Shown one piece after another: positions 7,353 through 11,806 of a DNA stretch of 11,806 nucleotides. The position numbers were made by a program, and so were the translations under genes. Origin of the DNA: Clostridiales bacterium (GTDB lineage Bacteria; Bacillota; Clostridia; Oscillospirales; CAG-382); contig DMMZ01000040.1 in assembly GCA_003452915.1 (NCBI GenBank), positions 23,378 through 35,183 of the forward strand, in the 5' to 3' direction. The notes under the pieces are model-generated. The model did not search any database and had not been told where the DNA came from. It saw only the letters and a list, made by a program, of their open reading frames with translations. Positions within the stretch are counted from its first letter, which is position 1. The number at the start of each line of letters is the position of its first letter.

Positions 7353-7388
7353 ATTATCCTTATGTAACTTTCCATACTAAGGGATAAT
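7353..7388. repeat. Imperfect inverted repeat
   Basis: ATTATCCTTA (7353-7362) pairs with TAAGGGATAAT (7378-7388), giving ten base pairs with one bulged G and a 15-base loop. It lies between the decayed gene and the terminator and has no T-run after it, so it is not a terminator. It could be an operator or chance in AT-rich DNA. Confidence 0.3.
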
Positions 7389-7419
7389 ACTCTTCCAGTA
7401 TAGATTTTTATTTTTAACT

Positions 7420-7448
7420 TTGACATTTGGTTTTTTTTGTATTACACT
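7420..7448 (+). promoter_or_regulatory. Possible sigma-A type promoter reading into the terminator
   Basis: A perfect TTGACA (7420-7425) is followed after 17 bases by TACACT (7443-7448), which matches four of six -10 positions. Transcription would start near 7455 and meet the hairpin at 7468-7505, so any product would be about 50 bases. No gene begins here on this strand. It could be a chance match, a small RNA promoter, or a remnant. Confidence 0.3.
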
Positions 7449-7467
7449 TAGAGTTTTATACAACAAT

Positions 7468-7505
7468 AAAACAACGTGTTGCATTAAATTGCAACACGCT
7501 GTTTT
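7468..7505. terminator. Bidirectional intrinsic terminator between converging operons
   Basis: CGTGTTGCA (7475-7483) pairs perfectly with TGCAACACG (7490-7498) around a six-base loop. After one A-C mismatch the helix continues as AAAACA (7468-7473) with TGTTTT (7500-7505). The T-rich outer arms give a U-tract on either strand. It lies ten bases after the stop of the DUF4855 gene on the - strand, which it most likely terminates, and it also blocks + strand transcripts from the left. Confidence 0.85.
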
Positions 7506-7514
7506 TGTATTCAT

Positions 7515-9632
7515 TTATTTCTTTTTAGAACGTATATAAAGCACAGCTATTACACCGATAATTACAACAACGCTTATAATAATCAATACTACAAATATAG
7601 CGTTCGTTTTTTCTTTAGGGATATTTTCAATACTGCTGTCATCAAATACTTCCTCGGAGGATTCTGTAGCAGTTGTGTCAACGATTGTAACATTGACAGT
7701 AATCGGTTCGCTGTAGGAGAATTTATCGAACACCCTCACCTCAAAGGAATCTGTTCCCGAATAACCCTCCTCGGCGGTATAAACGATACTTTTATTATCC
7801 GCCAGAGCTAAAACTGTTCCATGCTCGGGCTTTTTGGTGAACTCAACAATGAAATCGGCTACTGTTGAATCTGGGTCGGTTATTGTCATCGATATCCGTG
7901 CATTCTTTTGTCCTGTTGTTGTTTGGAAATCGGGAATTGAAATAATCGGAGCAAATGCGGTGAAAGTGCCTTTTATAAATTTATACGTTTTATCATACAA
8001 CGAGCGTAAATACGCACCTTTTGCTGTTGTTGAGCTTGCATGACAGAATTCATAAAGTGTACCCGGTCCAGCACCTTGATAAAAGGTATGAAGTGCATCC
8101 ATAAATTCGGTCAGCCAGCCATAATATAGATAGTTCTCATATATCAAGCCGTATTTTTCATAATTAGCGTCGGTAAAGCTTCCGGGCTCGGCTGTTTCCA
8201 TTTCTACACCAAGATTATATTTTTTTATTATTGAAGCAAATTCACCAAGCATTTCGGTTTTATAATAATCACTGAAAACAAGATTGGGCTGCATTACAGC
8301 TGCATTAAAGCCTAAATCCTTCCAATGGTCAAAACCTGTTGAGAGGAAAAACGGATCAAATAAAAAATCAAAACCACGCTTAGTCAAATATGAAGCTGCT
8401 TTTTTTACAAGCTCAACCTCATGGTCGGTCTCAGAGTAATTAACCTCCTCGCGATACCAGTAAAAACCTCCGAAGCTTAGATTTTTATATTCACCGTCAG
8501 AAAAGGTTTCGTAAGTTAAATCAATATACCATTTTAAAATATCAAACCGCTCTTTAAGAGTAGTGCAATATTCTTCTTTACCGTCATTATCAATATCACC
8601 GAATGCACCCTCGACAACTGTTGGAAAAGGCAGGGTAAAATAAACTGTGAATTTTCCTTTCTTATCAAGTGAACTGTATACCTCACCAACAACATCATTT
8701 AAAGCATCTGTATTTATACCCTCAGCGAAGGTGTTTTCGAGGTAAAGCAGCCAATCGCTCATAACAGCACCTTGCTTACCGTTGGTTTTTACCAATCTGC
8801 CACCTGAGGGATAGTCGGTGTGACAAGGTACAAAAACAAGTGAATCGAACATTGTATCTTTATAGCTGCCATCAGATCTAAGATATGCTATATAAGGAAG
8901 AAGCTCCTCTGCTGTATTGTCCGCTATATTTTGTGTCGGATAATAACCGTTGTAGATTTTTATAATATCACTGTTGCCTTTAAGGTGAGTTAGATATCCC
9001 GATTCTTCGATCTCAGGATCAATAACTATAGCTTTTTCGTTACCGGTAAGAGTATCCAAACCGAAAATGCTTATCTCATCACAAAAGGTGAATATATCAC
9101 TGCAAAAAACTACCTTTACATACCTTGCTTTATAAATATTATCAAATGCAGCAGAAATTTCGGCACGTCTTGTGGCAGTGTCAGATATATCAAAATCGGG
9201 TGCTGCCCTGCAAACTGTATCGTAAGTTACACCGTCCTCGGAGAGTAATACGTTGACATATCTCGGGGCATAAATTGCCATTGATTTAATATGCAGAAAG
9301 CTGGCCGAAAAACTGCTTACAGCCTTAACCACACCTAAATCAAAGGTGATAATACGAGAAACACCTCGCATAGAACGATACCATGCGGAGCTGTTATAAT
9401 CGGTCATTGCGGTTATACCGTTTGTAAGCTGTCCGTTATCAATATTATATGTTTCGGGTTCATAGTTTAAATGAGAAAACTCGACAGGCTCACCTGTCTC
9501 GACTTTATATGTAAGTCCAAAGACCAGATTTTTTTCTTCAGTACCATCAGCTGCCACCGCTATGGCGTTACCTACAGCAATTATTATAAAAAGAAACGTA
9601 AGAATCATTGCTGTAGATTTTCTGATCGCCAT
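7515..9632 (-). CDS. Secreted membrane-anchored DUF4855 protein with discoidin-like and Ig-like domains
   Basis: A 705-residue exported protein. It has a signal peptide (about 1-28, ending near AVAADG); an F5/8 type C (discoidin-like) domain (about 35-195, with SAWYRSMRGVSRIITFDLG and ARYVKVVF), usually carbohydrate-binding; a DUF4855 domain (about 210-555, with GYYPTQN, SLVFVP, GGFYWYREEVNY and a FLFDPFF core); and a cadherin/Big_9-like domain (about 562-648, GYSGTDSFEVRVFD). A C-terminal helix (about 680-702) is followed by RSKKK, with no LPXTG sorting motif. DUF4855 proteins look like glycoside-hydrolase-type barrels, but I know of no assigned activity, so action on a surface or host glycan is inferred. 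An Asp-rich loop, DIDNDGKEE, could bind calcium. ATG 9632 overlaps the previous gene's TGA by one base (TGATG). A TTG at 9635 is an alternative start, better spaced from GGAGG (9647-9643). Confidence 0.85.
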   Translation of the reverse strand: MAIRKSTAMILTFLFIIIAVGNAIAVAADGTEEKNLVFGLTYKVETGEPVEFSHLNYEPETYNIDNGQLTNGITAMTDYNSSAWYRSMRGVSRIITFDLGVVKAVSSFSASFLHIKSMAIYAPRYVNVLLSEDGVTYDTVCRAAPDFDISDTATRRAEISAAFDNIYKARYVKVVFCSDIFTFCDEISIFGLDTLTGNEKAIVIDPEIEESGYLTHLKGNSDIIKIYNGYYPTQNIADNTAEELLPYIAYLRSDGSYKDTMFDSLVFVPCHTDYPSGGRLVKTNGKQGAVMSDWLLYLENTFAEGINTDALNDVVGEVYSSLDKKGKFTVYFTLPFPTVVEGAFGDIDNDGKEEYCTTLKERFDILKWYIDLTYETFSDGEYKNLSFGGFYWYREEVNYSETDHEVELVKKAASYLTKRGFDFLFDPFFLSTGFDHWKDLGFNAAVMQPNLVFSDYYKTEMLGEFASIIKKYNLGVEMETAEPGSFTDANYEKYGLIYENYLYYGWLTEFMDALHTFYQGAGPGTLYEFCHASSTTAKGAYLRSLYDKTYKFIKGTFTAFAPIISIPDFQTTTGQKNARISMTITDPDSTVADFIVEFTKKPEHGTVLALADNKSIVYTAEEGYSGTDSFEVRVFDKFSYSEPITVNVTIVDTTATESSEEVFDDSSIENIPKEKTNAIFVVLIIISVVVIIGVIAVLYIRSKKK

Positions 9633-10636
9633 CAAGTATTATCCTCCGTGATTATTTTCGTATATTCGTCCGCTATCAGGGTATGACCGTTTAGATTAGG
9701 ATGTGGGTCAAAATTTATATTCATTTCTTCAATGTCAATTCCGGCATTAACATTATCTTTTACATCTTCAGCAAAAAGCGTACAAATATCAACAACATTG
9801 TATCCGGTTTCTTCAGATAATTCTATTATTACTTCGTTAAGCAAATTAACAAAATTATCAGAAAAATAACCTAACTTAAACTGTGTAGTTATCAATGCCA
9901 AAGAAACATTCATACCTTTATATGGACTGTATATTGTTGAAAAATAAATCTTTGCATCTTTGTTTACTTTTCTTATTTCTTCTATGATTTTTGGAATATC
10001 GGTGCGTAAATCCTCTACACCTGCTTGGACCTTTACGATAAATTCGCTGCTCTCTGCTCGCTCGTTGATTGAAGCGAAATAATCTGACAGATCATCAAGA
10101 GCTTTTACGTTGCTTTTATCACCCATTAAATACTTACCATATTCCATAAATAAATTTATTACGTCGGTGTTGCCATTACCAATTAGCTCAAATGCTAAAT
10201 GCAGGACATTGTTTGCCCCTATACATACTGTTACAATATCAGCGTCCTTTAACGACGACACATCGCCGCTTTTTAATTGTTCAAGGAGTCCACCACTTGT
10301 CAAGCCATCTATTGCATAATTCTTTATGTCTACTTTTCCGTATATTTCTCTTAAATTATTAGCTAACTGCGACGGAAAGCATTTTAAAGATGGGTTATCA
10401 AGACCGTATCCCCGGGTTATTGAATCTCCGAGTGTTACGATCCGTAGTTTTTCTGTTGTTTCCGTTTCAGAAACCTCGCTTTGTATATCACTTTCTGTTG
10501 TGTTATCAACACCAGAGTTTACAACTGCTGCTTCATTACTGTCACTGCTGCTTTTAATGCTCGTATTGTCTAAGCCGCAGGAGCAAATCAACAAAGTTGT
10601 AAGTAATAACAACGTAAAAATTATCCTCTTTTTCAA
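9632..10636 (-). CDS. SGNH/GDSL-family hydrolase lipoprotein
   Basis: A 334-residue lipoprotein. MKKR and a leucine-rich stretch end in the lipobox LICSC, with C20 the probable lipidated residue. A Ser/Thr/Glu-rich linker (about 21-62) leads to a full SGNH domain: block I TLGDSITRGYG with nucleophile S72, block II AIDGLTSGG, block III CIGANN, and block V DPHPNLNGH with D310 and H312. These are esterase or lipase residues, so an extracellular O-acyl esterase or acyltransferase role is plausible; the substrate is unknown. The start is TTG 10636, because an in-frame TAA sits directly upstream and the KKR signal peptide needs it. Its ribosome binding site is poor: AAAGG is 17 bases away. Upstream is the second copy of the structured element, and downstream the DUF4855 gene overlaps by one base, implying coupled translation. 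Confidence 0.88.
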   Translation of the reverse strand: MKKRIIFTLLLLTTLLICSCGLDNTSIKSSSDSNEAAVVNSGVDNTTESDIQSEVSETETTEKLRIVTLGDSITRGYGLDNPSLKCFPSQLANNLREIYGKVDIKNYAIDGLTSGGLLEQLKSGDVSSLKDADIVTVCIGANNVLHLAFELIGNGNTDVINLFMEYGKYLMGDKSNVKALDDLSDYFASINERAESSEFIVKVQAGVEDLRTDIPKIIEEIRKVNKDAKIYFSTIYSPYKGMNVSLALITTQFKLGYFSDNFVNLLNEVIIELSEETGYNVVDICTLFAEDVKDNVNAGIDIEEMNINFDPHPNLNGHTLIADEYTKIITEDNT

Positions 10637-10772
10637 TTATTTATATAACCATTCCTTTCGGCGATATGCGGAGTTTTGTGTCGGTTTTGAGAAGCAAAAT
10701 TTACGCTAAACTGTATGGCGTAAAATGCACAAAACTTTTTGTCTGAAAGTATACTTTCAGACTTTTCACCTA
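10634..10772 (-). repeat. Structured intergenic element, copy 2 (candidate cis-regulatory RNA)
   Basis: Read on the - strand, this gap repeats the layout of the element at 1930-2058. The segment begins at the preceding stop codon (TAGGTGAAAAGTCTGAAAG here, TAGGAGAATAGTCTGAAAG there). P1 is a perfect 10-bp hairpin (10762-10753 with 10750-10741). P2 pairs AGTTTTGTG (10736-10728) with CACAAAACT (10680-10672). P3 is a 7-bp helix (10724-10718 with 10706-10700), and P4 is TTTTG/CAAAA (10699-10695 with 10689-10685). The P4 loop CTTC is shared with copy 1, while two C-G pairs there are T-A pairs here. The 3' part ATCGCCGAAAGG, then ATGGTTATA, matches copy 1's CGCCGAGGAAAGG and ATGATTATA, but the last ATG here is out of frame with the SGNH gene. 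The P5 hairpin of copy 1 is not formed. Confidence 0.6.
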
Positions 10773-11806
10773 ATTATATTTTCTCTTAATCTTTTTGGAT
10801 GTTGTTTTTTCAAACTCTTCTGTTCTGAAAAATATCTTCTTAATGATTTTATAGCTTGCTTCTTTTTCATTATATGTGGCAATAACTTTTCTGATTTCAC
10901 CTTCAACATCGGTTATGCCATGTTGTTTTGCACGGTCATAATTAGGGAATATTTCTGCTCCGAGCATACGCTCGTCATCATCCTCATCTTTAACAGCTTT
11001 AATAACAACTTCAGCAATAAGCTCGCTCATTATTGATAGCTTTTCTTCGATTTCCTCTGGATATATATTCTTGCCGTTTTTAAGAATTATAATATTCTTT
11101 ATTCTTCCAGTTAAGAAAATGAACCCGTTTTTATCGATTTTCCCGACATCACCTGTATGGAACCAATCGTCACGAATAGCATTCGCTGTTGCTTCCTCGT
11201 TCTTATAATAGCCTAGCATTACATTACCACCCTTGACGCAGATCTCACCTTCGCCTTCTGCATTAGGTTTGTCTATCATTATTTCCATATCAGGAAGGAG
11301 TAAGCCTACAGACTCAAAATTATGATAATGAGGGCGGTTGATAGATATTAACGGACCGCATTCCGAAATACCATAACCGTTTATTAATGTTATGCCTATA
11401 CTGTCAAAGAACTCGACCATCTGAGGTTTAAGAGGAGCACCACCACAAATAATAGCTTTTAAATTCGTGCCAAACAACGAAGTGACACTTCCGAAAAGCT
11501 TCTTTCTAACATCAATTCCAATCTTTAGCAAGGAGTTGCTTATCATTATCAGTTTTCTGAGTATAGCGGCTTTGCCGGATTCTTCTGCTTTATCCCAGAT
11601 ACCTCTGTAAACTTTTTCTACAAATAACGGAACAAGAAGAACTTCGGTCGGATTATAAATTTTTAAGTTGGCAACTACACTTCTCAGGCTCTCGTTGATA
11701 CAAATTGTCATTCCTGCATGAAGCATGACCAATATTCCGGTTGTTGATTCATATGAATGATGATATGGTAAAACCGAAAGACAGGTATGGGTAATATTTA
11801 TTAATT
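10770..11806 (-). CDS. AMP-forming acyl-CoA/acyl-acid ligase (N-terminus beyond window)
   Basis: The reading frame stays open to the right edge, so these 344 residues are the C-terminal part of a longer protein; the family is usually about 500-600 residues. The first visible block, LSVLPYHHSYESTTGILVML, is the typical region after the P-loop of AMP-binding enzymes. INGYGISECGP (near 11351-11385) is the YGxxE motif. DWFHTGDVGKIDKNGF (near 11127-11175) holds the ribose-binding aspartate, and GRIKNIIILKNGKNIYPEEIE (near 11050-11112) is the hinge. TTSKKIKRK near the C-terminus supplies the adenylation lysine. The enzyme would activate a carboxylic acid as an acyl-adenylate and pass it to CoA or a carrier; long-chain fatty acyl ligase is the usual label, but substrate choice is not readable here. 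The nucleotide-binding P-loop lies outside the window. It is followed by the structured element and the SGNH gene. Confidence 0.88.
   Translation of the reverse strand, partial: LINITHTCLSVLPYHHSYESTTGILVMLHAGMTICINESLRSVVANLKIYNPTEVLLVPLFVEKVYRGIWDKAEESGKAAILRKLIMISNSLLKIGIDVRKKLFGSVTSLFGTNLKAIICGGAPLKPQMVEFFDSIGITLINGYGISECGPLISINRPHYHNFESVGLLLPDMEIMIDKPNAEGEGEICVKGGNVMLGYYKNEEATANAIRDDWFHTGDVGKIDKNGFIFLTGRIKNIIILKNGKNIYPEEIEEKLSIMSELIAEVVIKAVKDEDDDERMLGAEIFPNYDRAKQHGITDVEGEIRKVIATYNEKEASYKIIKKIFFRTEEFEKTTSKKIKRKYN

Noticed and set aside
10326..10709. 127-codon open frame on the + strand across the SGNH gene start
   Set aside because: It is antisense to the SGNH lipoprotein gene and part of the structured element, has low-complexity Ser/Leu/Val composition, and shows no family motif.
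10725..11036. 103-codon open frame on the + strand
   Set aside because: It is antisense to the C-terminus of the AMP-ligase gene; its Phe-rich composition is what a complement of Lys/Glu codons gives.

Overview
The window is AT-rich and looks chromosomal from a Clostridia-type Firmicute, plausibly of the Ruminococcaceae/Oscillospiraceae. The support is AGGAGG-like ribosome binding sites, lysine- and isoleucine-rich proteins, and DHHW-family and DUF4855 proteins, which are typical of that group. This placement is inference. No rRNA, tRNA, CRISPR array or intact mobile element is visible.

Left part (1-6677, + strand). The 3' end of a YihY/BrkB-type membrane protein gene enters from the left. 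A well-formed sigma-A promoter (442-470) then starts a compact five-gene operon: an MBOAT membrane O-acyltransferase, two tandem paralogous DHHW/AlgJ-like extracytoplasmic proteins (one anchored by an N-terminal helix, one a lipoprotein), an FkbH-like HAD/acyltransferase protein, and a stand-alone acyl carrier protein. The parts match the logic of D-alanylation (DltA loader, DltC carrier, DltB MBOAT, DltD extracellular partner), but the loader is replaced by an FkbH-type enzyme. That family makes D-glyceryl-S-ACP from a phosphoglycerate donor. No polyketide or other elongation enzyme is present. I infer a Dlt-like system that decorates a surface polymer with a glyceryl (glycerate) ester or similar small acyl group.

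Middle (6678-7514). This stretch has no intact gene. It holds a decayed small gene (6831-7298) with three different in-frame stops, a hairpin-forming segment, a possible promoter, and a strong bidirectional terminator (7468-7505) between the two converging gene groups.

Right part (7515-11806, - strand). Reading leftward these are an AMP-forming acyl ligase (N-terminus beyond the right edge), an SGNH/GDSL hydrolase lipoprotein, and a large secreted, membrane-anchored DUF4855 protein. The last two overlap and are co-translated.

The most unusual observation links the two halves. The gap between the MBOAT and first DHHW genes, and the gap between the AMP-ligase and SGNH genes, hold two diverged copies of one roughly 120-base structured element. 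It has a 10-bp opening hairpin, then a long-range helix enclosing two hairpins, one of which shows two compensatory base-pair changes between copies. In both places it lies between a gene of cytoplasmic or membrane acyl chemistry and a gene for an exported SGNH-fold protein. It may be a shared cis-regulatory RNA, or a dispersed intergenic repeat.
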